A stretch of DNA of 64,000 nucleotides from Devosia sp. SL43 (GTDB lineage Bacteria; Pseudomonadota; Alphaproteobacteria; Rhizobiales; Devosiaceae). The translations under genes were made by a program, and so were the position numbers. The stretch is from the NCBI RefSeq assembly GCF_021729885.1, contig NZ_CP063401.1, forward strand, positions 124,001-188,000, given 5' to 3'. This document shows, piece by piece, positions 44,721 through 54,211 of this stretch; positions within the stretch are counted from its first letter, which is position 1, and every line of letters begins with the position of its first letter. The notes under the pieces are model-generated. The model was not told the DNA's origin and did no database searches. It was given only the letters and a program-made list of their open reading frames with translations.

Positions 44721-47700
44721 TAGAAGTTTGCCCGCGCCCGCCCGGTTGCCGAGATGGATCGCAAGGTGCCGTTGTCGATCCCAGCCTCGACGCCAAAGCC
44801 CAGGGTCCACTCGCCAAGACCCGTAACGTCGAATCCCGTCGACAGGGTACCGAAACGGCTGCTTGTGCCATTGGTCACGCCCAGCCCCAGTTCGACGCCC
44901 AGGAAGGGCGTGATGACCAGATTGCCGTCGACATCGATGCTGTAGCGCAACGTCGCGCCGACCGAGGCCCGCAACTGGTCCAGCGCAAAGCTGGCAATGT
45001 TGGCGGTATTGCCCAGGCCATCCGACACCGCATAGTTGCCTGCCTCCTCGTGCAGGTAGAACAGGTTGGCCGCCGGCTGCAGCATCAGGTTGTCGCTCAG
45101 CTGCCACTGGCCCGACAGGCTGGCCTTGGCCAGCAGCCTGTGGGTTTCGAACGTCCCGCTGAACAGGCCACTGGTGATGGTATTCCAGCTCTGGCCGTAA
45201 TAGGCGCTGGCGTCGAGGAACACCCCCTCCACCAGCTCGGCCGAGACATACGGCCCCACCAGAACACCCGTGCCCGCCGTGCGGCTTGCCCCGGTGACGT
45301 CGTCCATCCAGTCGGCATGCAGGGCCACGCCGACCAGCAGGTCGTCAGTCAGCAGCATGTCGGCACCGACCGATGCCAGGGCCAGGCTGCCCCAATGGTC
45401 GCCGACACTGTCATTGCGGAAATGCAGCGTTGCCGTTCCATCGATCCAGAAGTTGAGACCGCCCTCGTCCACCGGCGCGCTCACCAGGCTCTCGGCCGCA
45501 GTCGATGCCGCAGTGGCCGCCAGCGTACTCGCGGCAAAGTTCATCGTCATCGAATTGCCCGACGGCGTCACCGATATCGTCCCGGGCAGCTGCGCGCTGC
45601 CCGCGGAGCGACGGTCCTGCAGTCCGGGCGTATCGACCGCCCCGGCAATCAGGCCGGACCGCGTGCTGATGAAGCCGTCGGAGATCGGCTGGATCGCCTG
45701 GGCGACGGCCCCGAGGTCGGCCGTCAGCGTATAGGCGACAGTGCCCTGGGCCGACGCGCCCTGCGTGCTCGTCAGCGCGTAGGTGATCTGTGCCGTTCCG
45801 GTATATTGCGGATTGGGCGTGAACCTGAGGTAGATGGCGTCGTAATCGCTATCGATCGCCGCCACGTCGGCGCCGGTTATCGACGCCGTGCCGGCCTGGG
45901 GTGGTGACACTCCCACGACCTCCCCGCCACTGAACGGACCGCCCGTCGCCCCCGCCGTCAGGTTGACCGGTACTGGCGTGCTGCCGGCCGGGACGGTGAC
46001 GGCCTTGTTCTCCACCGTGACTTCGCGGACCAGGACCTTGAGCGTGTAGCTCACCGAGGCCGTATTGGCGTCGGCATCGGTCGCTGTGACTGTGAAGCTA
46101 TAGTCGCCTTCCGCACCCACATCGACCGATCCGGTGATTTCACCGCTGGTCGCGCCAACCGCCAGCCCTGCGGGCAGCGTGCCCGTGGCGGCATAGGTCA
46201 CCGCGCCGACCTGGCCGCTGGCGACGACAGTCTCGGTATAGTTCTCGCCCGCCATGGCATCAGGCAAGGCGCCAGCTGCCGGTGTCAGGGTGATGACGGC
46301 CGATGGCACGACCACCAGCGTATAGGCGGCACTGGCCGAGACGCCATTGGCGTCGGTTGCCGTGACAGTGAAGCCGAATGTGCCAGCTGCCGTCGGCGTG
46401 CCCGACAGGGTATCGCCCGTCAGTGTCAGGCCGGCTGGAAGCGTGCCAGCCGAAACGCCGAAAACATAAGGGGCCGTGCCGTCGGCAGCCGAGAAGACTT
46501 GCGTATGCGCGTCGCCGACCTTGCCATCCGGCAAGGCGCCGGTCGTTGGGGTGAGCGTCACCGAGCCGGGCGCCACGGCCAGGCTCAGCGACACCGTGGG
46601 CGCAGCGAGATAGGTGCTGTCACCCGCCTGGTTGACCTCGACGATACAGGCGCCTGCTGTCAGCAGGCTTAGCGCCCCGCTTGTCGTCACCGAGCAAACG
46701 GCAGGGGTCGTAGTGTTGTAGCTCACTGGCAAGCCGGAACTTGCCGTGGCGGTCAGCGTCGCATTGCCCCCAGCCAGAAGCAGGCCTGGATCGGGAAAGG
46801 TGATGGTTTGCGCTGTGTTGGCGGTCACGGTGTTGGAGGCGCCCGAGGCGCTGCCAGTGCCCACAGAATTTCTGGCGGTCACGGTGAAGCTATAGCTTTG
46901 GCCGATCGTCAGGCCGCCAAAGGCAATGGGGCTTGTTATCCCGGTCGCGGTTCCGCCGCCTGGTACTGCCGTAGCCGTATACTCGATAATGGGTGAGCCT
47001 CCGGTCGAAGCGGGCGTAAACGAGATCTCCGCCGTGGTTCCGCTGATGGTCGCGCCAACCATGACAGGCGCGTCCGGAACGACGGCGTTGACGGTGAAGC
47101 TCTGCGACACCGTCGCAGCAGCATTCCAAGCGGTGCCACCTGGCTCATCTGCGTCGATGGCGCATGTCCCCGCAGCGACAAAGGTCAACAACCCGGACGG
47201 GGTGATCGTGCAGACACCTGTACTGGTCGAGGTAAAGGTCGGCGTCGCGCCCGAGGTCGACATGGCGCTCAAGGTCGGGTTCGTGCCGAAATTCTGGTTG
47301 CCCGGATTGGCGAAGGTGATCGTTTGGTTGCCCTTGGGCATGACGCTGTTGGATGCCGCCGACGCAATGCTGTCACCTTCGTCGTTCGTTGCCGTCACGG
47401 TAAAGGTATACGCTTGCCCGTTGGTCAGGCCGGCGACCGTTATTGTTCCCGCGCCGGGGCCGGCAAGGGTGCCGGTTGCGCCATTGGGCGAAGCGGTGGC
47501 GGTATAGAGCGTGATAGGGCTGTTGCCGTCATGTGCGGGAGCCGTAAAGGTCACGGTGGCTTGTCCATCGCCCGCGACGGCGGTTGCAGCCATGGGCGCA
47601 TCCGCGATGCTGAGATAGACAAAGTCATCCGCAGCGGTATCGGGGCTGGTGCCACCGATACTGGTCGCCTGCACGTTGACATGACCCACGCCCGCCGGCG

Positions 47701-50158
47701 CGATGGCTGTGATCTGCGTGTCGGTGTCTATCGCGAAGGCAGCCGGAGTGGCGCCAAAGCTCACCCCTGTCACGGCAGTCAGTTCCGTGCCGGTAATGAC
47801 TACGGTTGAGCCACCAGCATTGGGCGCCGAAGCGAGGCTGAGGCCGGTAATCGTCGGCGCCGCCACGACGGTAAGCAGAGCCGGAATGACAACCGGGCTC
47901 GTGCCCCCAACGGTCGTCACGAGCATCGCATAGGCATTGCCGGCCAATGGTGGAGACGTTGCGGTGATGCTGGTATCGCCGTTGACCGTAAAGCTGCTGG
48001 CAGCCACCCCGAACCCGAATGTCACCGCACTGGCTCCACTCAGGTTGGTGCCGGTGATGGTGACCGTTGTACTGACGCCGGCCGGCACAACATTCGGACT
48101 TACGGAGGTGACAGCGGGCGCCGCCACTGCGGTGAATTGATCCGCCGCGCCGGTGGCGCTGGTGCCCCCGACTGTGGTGACCCTGACATCTACGGTTCCC
48201 GCGCTCAGCGCTGGCGCCGCTGCGGTGATCTGGCTGTCGCTATCGACTGTAAACCCGGTGGCTGGCGTGGCGCCAAATGTCACCGCCGTCGTCCCCGACA
48301 GGTCGTTGCCGGTGATGATGACGCTCGTGCCGCCCATCGTCGGACCGGCAGTCGGCGTGATCGACGTGACCGTCGGCGCCGCCACATAGGTGAACTGGGC
48401 AGCCGCATCGATAGCACTGGTGCCGCCCAAGGTTGTCACGCGGACATCCACTGTTCCGGCGCTTCCGGCAGGAGCCGTTGCGAACATGGCCGTGTCGGTG
48501 ACGACCGAAAAATCGGTAGCCGCGATGCCACCGAACGTCACGGCCGTCGCGCCCAAGAGGTTGGTGCCATATATGCCAACGGACCTGCCCTCCGTCGGAC
48601 CGGCGTCCGGGCCGACCAGAACAATGGTTGGTGCCGGCACGTAGGTAAACTGGCTAGCAGCGCTGGTCGCGCTCGTCCCACCCACTGTCGTTACGGTCAC
48701 ATCCACGGTGCCGACATCCGCTGGCGAGGTGGCCGTGATCTGGGTGTCGCTATCCACCGTGTAGGAGACGGCCGTCCCACCGAAGTAGACGGCCCAGGTC
48801 GCCGGCGCCCGCAGGAATCCAGTGCCGATAATCGTGACCGTTGTCCCTCCGCCCGTCGGCCCGCCAGATGGAGAAACCCCCGTCACTGTTGGCGCTGGTA
48901 CATAGGTATATTGGTCGGCAGCGCTATACGCACTCGTGCCACCCACAGTCGTCACGGTCACGTCCACCGTGCCGGAACCCGCCGGCGATGTCGCCGCGAT
49001 CTGGGTATTACTGGTGATTATATACGATGCGGTGGTGCCACCGAATTTGACGGCACCTACCCCGGGCGCCGCCGCGAAGCCCGTGCCGGTAATGATCACA
49101 ATCATACCGCCCGTGGCCCGCCCGGCAGTCGCTGTCAGCGATGTAACCGTCGGCCGCGGCACATAAGTAAACTGGTCGGACGGGCCGGTCGCACTGGTGC
49201 CGCCAACGGTCGTCACCCGGACATCCACTGTTCCGGCACTTCCGGCGGGGGCAACTGCGGTAATGCTGGTGGGGCTGTTGATTGTGAAGGTGGAAGCCGG
49301 AGTGCCGCCGAACGTTACGGCCGTCGCAATCGAGAAGCCGGTGCCCACTATGGTGACAGTCGTGCCGCCCCCGGTGGGGCCTGCAGTCGTGCTAAGCGAC
49401 GTGACGGTTGGCGCAGCCACATAGGTGAACTGGTCGGCCGCGCTGGTCGCACTGGTGCCGCCTGGTGTGGTCACAGTCACGTCCACCGTGCCAGTCCCCG
49501 CGGGGGACGTCGCCGTAATGCTGGTGGCGCTGTTGACGATGAAGGATGCCGCATTGGTCGCACCAAAGCGAACGGCTGTTGCGTTGAGGAGATCCGTTCC
49601 GGTGATCGTGACACTGGTTCCGCCGGCAGTCGGGCCGCTGGTGGGGCTGACACCCGTCACCACCGGCGTACCGGCGCAACTGATCAGAGCATGCGACTTG
49701 CCAGGATTACTTATGCTGCTCCACGCATAGAGGGTGATGTCCGGGTTGGCGCTGACGGTATATTGCCCGCTCAGGTTCAGTTCGGCGCCGCTGCCAGCGT
49801 ATTGCTCCAGCACAACATCATAATTGCCGCTCCCTTGATTGATGTAGACGGCGAAGCCTGGGCCGCTATTCGGGTCATTTTGAGGGTCGTTTGTACTTCC
49901 GGTGGTCGTGACCGAATAGGTGATGACCTCACCAGGATACAACCCAGAATACTCAAGGAAATACTCGTCCCCCACCGGGGTCACGACACCGGCCCAATCA
50001 GAATTGATCAGCCCACATGCCGTACTGGCTGCCATTGCCGGCTGAACCATCGCAACGGCGAGGCCCGCGAAAAGAGCCAACCCCACGAGCGCGTTGACCA
50101 ACTCCGCATGCGCACGCGTTACTGCAGCAAAAAACATGACCGACAATGCCCCACTCAC
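44720..50158 (-). CDS. giant TIG-repeat autotransporter adhesin
   Basis: 1,812 residues, outer-membrane autotransporter. An extended N-terminal signal (LVGLALFAGLAVAMVQPAMA) is followed by a unique domain (to ~160), eight IPT/TIG domains (~163-850, pattern PTVTSxxPxxGPTxGGTxVT), fibronectin-III-like domains (ADAPMAATAVAGDGQATVTF and VPDAPVMVGATISGTTAEIS), MBG-like QTITF modules, two putative-Ig He-PIG-like modules (GTLPAGLTLTGDTLSGTPTA) and a cadherin-like stretch. The last ~250 residues form a beta-barrel that ends in aromatic F (RARANF), the usual Bam signal. The start may be ATG 50137 rather than GTG 50158. It likely mediates surface adhesion. A CadC-like regulator is divergent from it. 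Confidence 0.9.
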   Translation of the reverse strand: MSGALSVMFFAAVTRAHAELVNALVGLALFAGLAVAMVQPAMAASTACGLINSDWAGVVTPVGDEYFLEYSGLYPGEVITYSVTTTGSTNDPQNDPNSGPGFAVYINQGSGNYDVVLEQYAGSGAELNLSGQYTVSANPDITLYAWSSISNPGKSHALISCAGTPVVTGVSPTSGPTAGGTSVTITGTDLLNATAVRFGATNAASFIVNSATSITATSPAGTGTVDVTVTTPGGTSATSAADQFTYVAAPTVTSLSTTAGPTGGGTTVTIVGTGFSIATAVTFGGTPASTFTINSPTSITAVAPAGSAGTVDVRVTTVGGTSATGPSDQFTYVPRPTVTSLTATAGRATGGMIVIITGTGFAAAPGVGAVKFGGTTASYIITSNTQIAATSPAGSGTVDVTVTTVGGTSAYSAADQYTYVPAPTVTGVSPSGGPTGGGTTVTIIGTGFLRAPATWAVYFGGTAVSYTVDSDTQITATSPADVGTVDVTVTTVGGTSATSAASQFTYVPAPTIVLVGPDAGPTEGRSVGIYGTNLLGATAVTFGGIAATDFSVVTDTAMFATAPAGSAGTVDVRVTTLGGTSAIDAAAQFTYVAAPTVTSITPTAGPTMGGTSVIITGNDLSGTTAVTFGATPATGFTVDSDSQITAAAPALSAGTVDVRVTTVGGTSATGAADQFTAVAAPAVTSVSPNVVPAGVSTTVTITGTNLSGASAVTFGFGVAASSFTVNGDTSITATSPPLAGNAYAMLVTTVGGTSPVVIPALLTVVAAPTITGLSLASAPNAGGSTVVITGTELTAVTGVSFGATPAAFAIDTDTQITAIAPAGVGHVNVQATSIGGTSPDTAADDFVYLSIADAPMAATAVAGDGQATVTFTAPAHDGNSPITLYTATASPNGATGTLAGPGAGTITVAGLTNGQAYTFTVTATNDEGDSIASAASNSVMPKGNQTITFANPGNQNFGTNPTLSAMSTSGATPTFTSTSTGVCTITPSGLLTFVAAGTCAIDADEPGGTAWNAAATVSQSFTVNAVVPDAPVMVGATISGTTAEISFTPASTGGSPIIEYTATAVPGGGTATGITSPIAFGGLTIGQSYSFTVTARNSVGTGSASGASNTVTANTAQTITFPDPGLLLAGGNATLTATASSGLPVSYNTTTPAVCSVTTSGALSLLTAGACIVEVNQAGDSTYLAAPTVSLSLAVAPGSVTLTPTTGALPDGKVGDAHTQVFSAADGTAPYVFGVSAGTLPAGLTLTGDTLSGTPTAAGTFGFTVTATDANGVSASAAYTLVVVPSAVITLTPAAGALPDAMAGENYTETVVASGQVGAVTYAATGTLPAGLAVGATSGEITGSVDVGAEGDYSFTVTATDADANTASVSYTLKVLVREVTVENKAVTVPAGSTPVPVNLTAGATGGPFSGGEVVGVSPPQAGTASITGADVAAIDSDYDAIYLRFTPNPQYTGTAQITYALTSTQGASAQGTVAYTLTADLGAVAQAIQPISDGFISTRSGLIAGAVDTPGLQDRRSAGSAQLPGTISVTPSGNSMTMNFAASTLAATAASTAAESLVSAPVDEGGLNFWIDGTATLHFRNDSVGDHWGSLALASVGADMLLTDDLLVGVALHADWMDDVTGASRTAGTGVLVGPYVSAELVEGVFLDASAYYGQSWNTITSGLFSGTFETHRLLAKASLSGQWQLSDNLMLQPAANLFYLHEEAGNYAVSDGLGNTANIASFALDQLRASVGATLRYSIDVDGNLVITPFLGVELGLGVTNGTSSRFGTLSTGFDVTGLGEWTLGFGVEAGIDNGTLRSISATGRARANF
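47610..49670 (-). repeat. array of eight TIG-domain coding repeats
   Basis: Period of about 85 codons (roughly 255 bp). Each unit carries a TxGGTxVTIxGT core and ends in GTVDVxVTTxGGTSA. Repeat similarity is strong in units 1-6 and weaker in 7-8, so copy number could vary by recombination. Confidence 0.85.
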
Positions 50159-50355
50159 CCGCCGCGCAAACAGAACCGGCCCCAGGACTGGCAGGGTCAG
50201 TTGGTCGCACGACTGAGTCTCAGTGATGCAGCGTCACGTCGGCAAAGTCCTGAAGATGCAGGGCGGACATTCTGATATCTTTCTGATATCTGCTGCCGAA
50301 GGGCTGGCCGCGCTCTCCACCACAGAAGGGAGCCGGACACAGCAGTGGGGACCAG

Positions 50356-51999
50356 ATGCTTTGCTTCGCCGGCTTTGAGCTCGATGAGCGACGCGCCGAA
50401 CTGCGCGGACCGGACGGCGCTCCGACCAAGTTGCGTCCAAAGAGCTTCGACTTGCTGGTGTTCCTGGCAAACAATCCAGGCAGGGTGGTCGACAAGCAGG
50501 AACTGATGGCGGCCGTCTGGCCCAACATCCATGTTGCCGATGACAGCCTGTTTCAATGCATCCGCGAACTGCGCGTCGCGCTCAGCGACGACCAGCGACA
50601 GCTGATCAGGGTCGTCTCGGGGCGCGGCTATGTGCTGGAGACCGTGGTGACCGGGCCGGATGCAGAACGTGCGTCCAACGCCGAGACAACAACTGCCGCC
50701 CACTCCGAAACGGTGAGGTCGCGTACATCGCTCAACTGGCGCAGCCGCTGGGTTGTCGCGGGCTTTGCGATGCTCTGCGTCATTGCCGGCGTAGCATCAG
50801 TTGCCTCAGCCCGGTTTGCGCCGCCGACAACTATGACCCTTGCGGTCCTGCCGATCGTCTATTCCGGCAGCGATGCCGATGGCGCCGTAACAGCAGCAGG
50901 CGTTACCGATCAGTTGATCGACGGTCTGTCCGGGATCGGCAACATCAAGGTCACGGCACCCGATGATGACGCATCCGGAGCACCGCCGGACCTCATCATC
51001 AGGAGCGAGTTGCGCGAGGAGGGTGATTCGTGGACGCTCAAGGCGCGGCTGACCGAGCGCGCCACCGGAACGATCACCAGTCTCGCCCCCGTGACTGTCG
51101 ACAGCAGCGCGCTCGGTGCTCAGTTGCAGCAGGTTCGGCTCGCCGCTGGCCTGGGGGATAAACTCGCACGTCTCCTCAACGACTTGGTCGAAGGCGCCGG
51201 TTCAGTCCGTGATGCTTCGACAGGCGGCCGGGTGGCAATCGAGCAGGCCACGGCTTCGATCAACCAGACGACCCATGAGCGTTTTGCCGCGGCACAGGCA
51301 ATGCTCGAGGGCTCGCTGGCGAACCAGCCAGACAATGTCGACGTGCAGATCGCTCTTGCCGCGCTGCAAATGCGCGGCATCCAGATGGTCTGGTATGATG
51401 CGAACAAGCGAGCCGCCGCCGCGAGCAATGCCGAGGCCCTGCTCAAACGCGCTATTGCGGCGCGACCACGCTCCATTGCGGTGCTCGAGGCCCAATGCCG
51501 CTTCCTCAGCGCCACCAACGCCTTCGCCGAAAGTCTCGTCGCCTGCGCGCAGGTGTTGAGCTTCAACCCCTGGGACGGCTCTTCGCTTTACCTTGTTGGC
51601 CTTGGCCAGCTGAACCTTGGTCGCCTCCCGGAGGCCCTCGCCACCTTCGAGCTGGCGGATCGATATGACACGCCGTCTGTATCGCGCTGGACCTGGCTGC
51701 TGGGCGCTGGCTGGACCAATCTGCTGATGGACCGGAATGCCGAGGCCGTGTCATGGCTGGAGCGTTCGATCGCCATTACCCCGGCATCAGGCCGCTCACA
51801 CATGCTGCTCGCCACCGCTTACGAACGCCTGGGGCGCCACGCCGAGGCGGCTGCCGCCATAGCCACGGCGATGCAATTGCGACCCAACTCGACGATATCA
51901 AACGTGCGACCGCCGACGCAGAATAGCAGCCCCGTCTTCGTCAGCGCGGGCGAGAACATCCTGCAGACCCTGCGAACGCTCGGCCTGCCTGACCGATAG
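50356..51999 (+). CDS. CadC-like membrane-anchored winged-helix regulator with TPR-type C-terminus
   Basis: 547 residues. OmpR-type winged helix at 1-95 (LRPKSFDLLVFLANNPGRVV, LRVALSDDQRQLIRVVSGRGY). A single membrane helix near 130-155 (WVVAGFAMLCVIAGVASVA) leads to an extracytoplasmic domain: a FlgO/adenylate-cyclase-like LAVLPIVYSG region, then TPR-like helices (about 290-520, e.g. GLGQLNLGRLPEALATFELA). This is the plan of one-component membrane regulators such as CadC. It starts 198 bp from the divergent adhesin gene and is its likely regulator. The signal is unknown. Confidence 0.88.
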   Translation: MLCFAGFELDERRAELRGPDGAPTKLRPKSFDLLVFLANNPGRVVDKQELMAAVWPNIHVADDSLFQCIRELRVALSDDQRQLIRVVSGRGYVLETVVTGPDAERASNAETTTAAHSETVRSRTSLNWRSRWVVAGFAMLCVIAGVASVASARFAPPTTMTLAVLPIVYSGSDADGAVTAAGVTDQLIDGLSGIGNIKVTAPDDDASGAPPDLIIRSELREEGDSWTLKARLTERATGTITSLAPVTVDSSALGAQLQQVRLAAGLGDKLARLLNDLVEGAGSVRDASTGGRVAIEQATASINQTTHERFAAAQAMLEGSLANQPDNVDVQIALAALQMRGIQMVWYDANKRAAAASNAEALLKRAIAARPRSIAVLEAQCRFLSATNAFAESLVACAQVLSFNPWDGSSLYLVGLGQLNLGRLPEALATFELADRYDTPSVSRWTWLLGAGWTNLLMDRNAEAVSWLERSIAITPASGRSHMLLATAYERLGRHAEAAAAIATAMQLRPNSTISNVRPPTQNSSPVFVSAGENILQTLRTLGLPDR

Positions 52000-52099
52000 C
52001 TTCCATCGGCGCTCCCTGGCGCGATCTCGATCGATCCTGAAGTTTCCTCGGGGCGGTCCAAGCCAATATAGCACCTCTAGTCCGGCCCATGGCCAGCGG

Positions 52100-53410
52100 C
52101 TAAGCAGCACCCGCAGCGATCACTTGCTTGGTCAGTTCGGGTGCGCCGAACAGCACGGTTCGGTTGCGACCCTCCCTCTTTGCCCGGTAGAGCGCGAGAT
52201 CCGCCTCGACTTGCAGCTTGTCCGCGGTCCATCCTTCACTGCCCGTCCGTGCGGCGACGCCGATGCTGATGGTGACCATCGTTGCCACATTGGACCCCGG
52301 GTTGGGCAAGGCCGCGTGAGCAATGTTCTTTCGGATCTGCTCAGCAACGAGAAACGCCTCGTCGGCAGTCGTGTCCGGAAGGATAACCAGGAATTCCTCT
52401 CCTCCATATCGGGCGACGTGGTCCGATCCACTCCTGACGCTTCGATCAATTATCGCAGCGACTTCGACGAGGCAGCGATCCCCGTGAGCGTGCCCAAGAC
52501 GATCGTTCAGCGCCTTGAAGCAATCAATGTCACACATCAGGAGCGACGTGCTTCCGCGGAGGTCGTCCGGATGGCCCGCGAGCGCGTTGAGAAGTTCTGT
52601 CATCCATCGGCGGTTCGCCACGCCCGTGAGAGGATCGACTTTCACCAGATGATCTAGTCGCTCATTCGCTTGGGTCAGGGCGGCCAGCCGGGCGCCATCC
52701 CTAAGTTCGAGGAGGAAAGCCTTCTTGGCCAATACGGACATGGTTCGGCGCGCGAATACGACAGCGACCACGCCGCAGGCAAAGAAGAAGAAAGCAGCAA
52801 TGGCCTCGGACAGACCGATCAGTGGATTGCGCAGCTGGAACGTTAGGTAAAGGGCGAGGCAGCTTGTCGCGATTCCCAAAATGGTGGGCATGGGAACGCT
52901 GAAGGTGGTTATGCCGACGATGCCCACGAACATCATCACATAGAGGTAGCGCTCCTGCCATAAGCCGCCTGCTGCTGCCCCCATCCAGCAAACGGCCAGG
53001 AGGATCAGGAACATGCCTGCATTCAGGGCGCCGCCCAGCAGCCAGCCCGGGCGACGCTCTCTCCAAACCATATGTATGGCCAGAGCGGCTAAAGGAATTA
53101 TAGCGCCCGGGGCCAGCATGGCGACCGCTTGCGCCCGAGGCAGCAGGAGCAGGTTCATGGACAGGGTGAGAATGTCGAGCACGATCACCCAGACCATCCA
53201 CGATCTGATGATCTTGGCGGTCTGACGCCACGTACGATCTCGAAAGGCTCGCTCCAGCGATCCCGACAACTTGATGTCGCGGGTTCTGCCGCCCAGGAGA
53301 CGCTCGGCCTCGAGCATGGTGTTTGGGTCGTCGACGTAACTGGCCAGCTGCGACGCTCCGGTCGCAGTGCCCTGCCGAACTTGTGTCGATTTGCCCTTTG
53401 GCCTGTGCAT
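52100..53410 (-). CDS. membrane GGDEF diguanylate cyclase
   Basis: 436 residues making cyclic di-GMP. Six membrane helices lie at about 70-235 with no extra sensor domain recognised, and a GGDEF domain at 255-425. LTGVANRRWMTELLNAL, CDIDCFKALNDRLGHAHGD and the active-site ARYGGEEFLVILPDT are all intact. The inhibitory site that normally reads RxxD five residues before the active loop reads SGSD here, so feedback inhibition by product may be lost. Downstream of and convergent with the CadC-like gene. Its role in adhesin control is possible but not shown. Confidence 0.92.
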   Translation of the reverse strand: MHRPKGKSTQVRQGTATGASQLASYVDDPNTMLEAERLLGGRTRDIKLSGSLERAFRDRTWRQTAKIIRSWMVWVIVLDILTLSMNLLLLPRAQAVAMLAPGAIIPLAALAIHMVWRERRPGWLLGGALNAGMFLILLAVCWMGAAAGGLWQERYLYVMMFVGIVGITTFSVPMPTILGIATSCLALYLTFQLRNPLIGLSEAIAAFFFFACGVVAVVFARRTMSVLAKKAFLLELRDGARLAALTQANERLDHLVKVDPLTGVANRRWMTELLNALAGHPDDLRGSTSLLMCDIDCFKALNDRLGHAHGDRCLVEVAAIIDRSVRSGSDHVARYGGEEFLVILPDTTADEAFLVAEQIRKNIAHAALPNPGSNVATMVTISIGVAARTGSEGWTADKLQVEADLALYRAKREGRNRTVLFGAPELTKQVIAAGAA

Positions 53411-53577
53411 GGCCGTACCATGCTCGCAAACTCCTACGCATTCCTGAATGCGTGGGTTGCAATGCCGTTGCTACGCTCACCATGGCTAGCAACGCCTTAA
53501 AAATGCCCTGCAGACAGGCCCTGACGGCTCGTTTTTTCGTGTTCCAGGCACCCTAAGTCTTCCCAAGACATCGAGGG

Positions 53578-54132
53578 TCACGCCGACGGCTGCGACAGGA
53601 ACCAGGCCACCAATTCCGCCGAGTTGGCCACGCCGACCGAACGAGCAAGCCGCAGCCGATGCGCCTCCACTGTCCGCCGCGACAGCCCAACCTCCTCGGC
53701 AATTAGGGTACTGGTCTTGCCCTGCGCCACTAGCGTCAGTATCTGGCGTTGCCGCCCGGTGAGTTTGAGCGTTGTCTGGGTCAACGGCCGGCTCATGGGT
53801 TCAAAGCAATAAAGCGCCGCCGCGAATGGATCGCTCAGATCACGCGATCGCCCGTTGACTCGGCACCAGAAGCGCTTGCCATCGGCCCCCGCCATGATCC
53901 GCTCGTCGAAATAGACTGCTCCGCCGGGCAGGTGATGCCGCCACATGTCACCGGTGCGCACGAAATCTGCGATGGCGGGGTAAAGGCGTGAGAAGCTCGT
54001 GTCGACAAGCTCTTCGCGACGATAGCCGAACAGGCCCGCAAACTCCGCATTGCAGTCGCGGATGATGCGGTGCGTCGCATAGACCATGGGCACCGGAATA
54101 TCGGCCAAAGCAAACTGTAGCGCTGCAATCAT
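53578..54132 (-). CDS. PAS-LuxR transcriptional regulator
   Basis: 184 residues. An N-terminal PAS domain (about 10-110, CNAEFAGLFGYRREELVDTS and AGADGKRFWCRVNG) is joined to a LuxR-type helix-turn-helix (LTGRQRQILTLVAQGKTSTL, then LIAEEVGLSRRTVEAHRLRL). No receiver domain. It is divergent from the CoA-transferase operon across only 79 bp, which includes a perfect inverted repeat directly against its own start codon, so it probably controls that operon and itself. The PAS ligand is unknown. Confidence 0.87.
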   Translation of the reverse strand: MIAALQFALADIPVPMVYATHRIIRDCNAEFAGLFGYRREELVDTSFSRLYPAIADFVRTGDMWRHHLPGGAVYFDERIMAGADGKRFWCRVNGRSRDLSDPFAAALYCFEPMSRPLTQTTLKLTGRQRQILTLVAQGKTSTLIAEEVGLSRRTVEAHRLRLARSVGVANSAELVAWFLSQPSA

Positions 54133-54148
54133 GTCGTAGAAATACGAC
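54133..54148. promoter_or_regulatory. inverted repeat between luxR-type gene and CoA-transferase operon
   Basis: Perfect GTCGTA-GAAA-TACGAC, abutting the luxR-type ATG. It could be an operator for autoregulation or an mRNA hairpin hiding the start. Confidence 0.5.
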
Positions 54149-54211
54149 TAACTCCTGCCGGGCGGCAAGACCTAGCGTAGGCAAAAGACCACCAGAGGAG
54201 GAGGGACCCAC

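Noticed and set aside
47610..49670. Regular spacing that could suggest a CRISPR array
   Set aside because: The period is about 255 bp, units are coding in frame and match TIG domains.
48137..50275. Open frame of more than 700 codons on the plus strand opposite the adhesin
   Set aside because: It is a by-product of the GC-rich repetitive TIG sequence: low-complexity Arg/Gly/His-rich translation, no family motif, no ribosome site.
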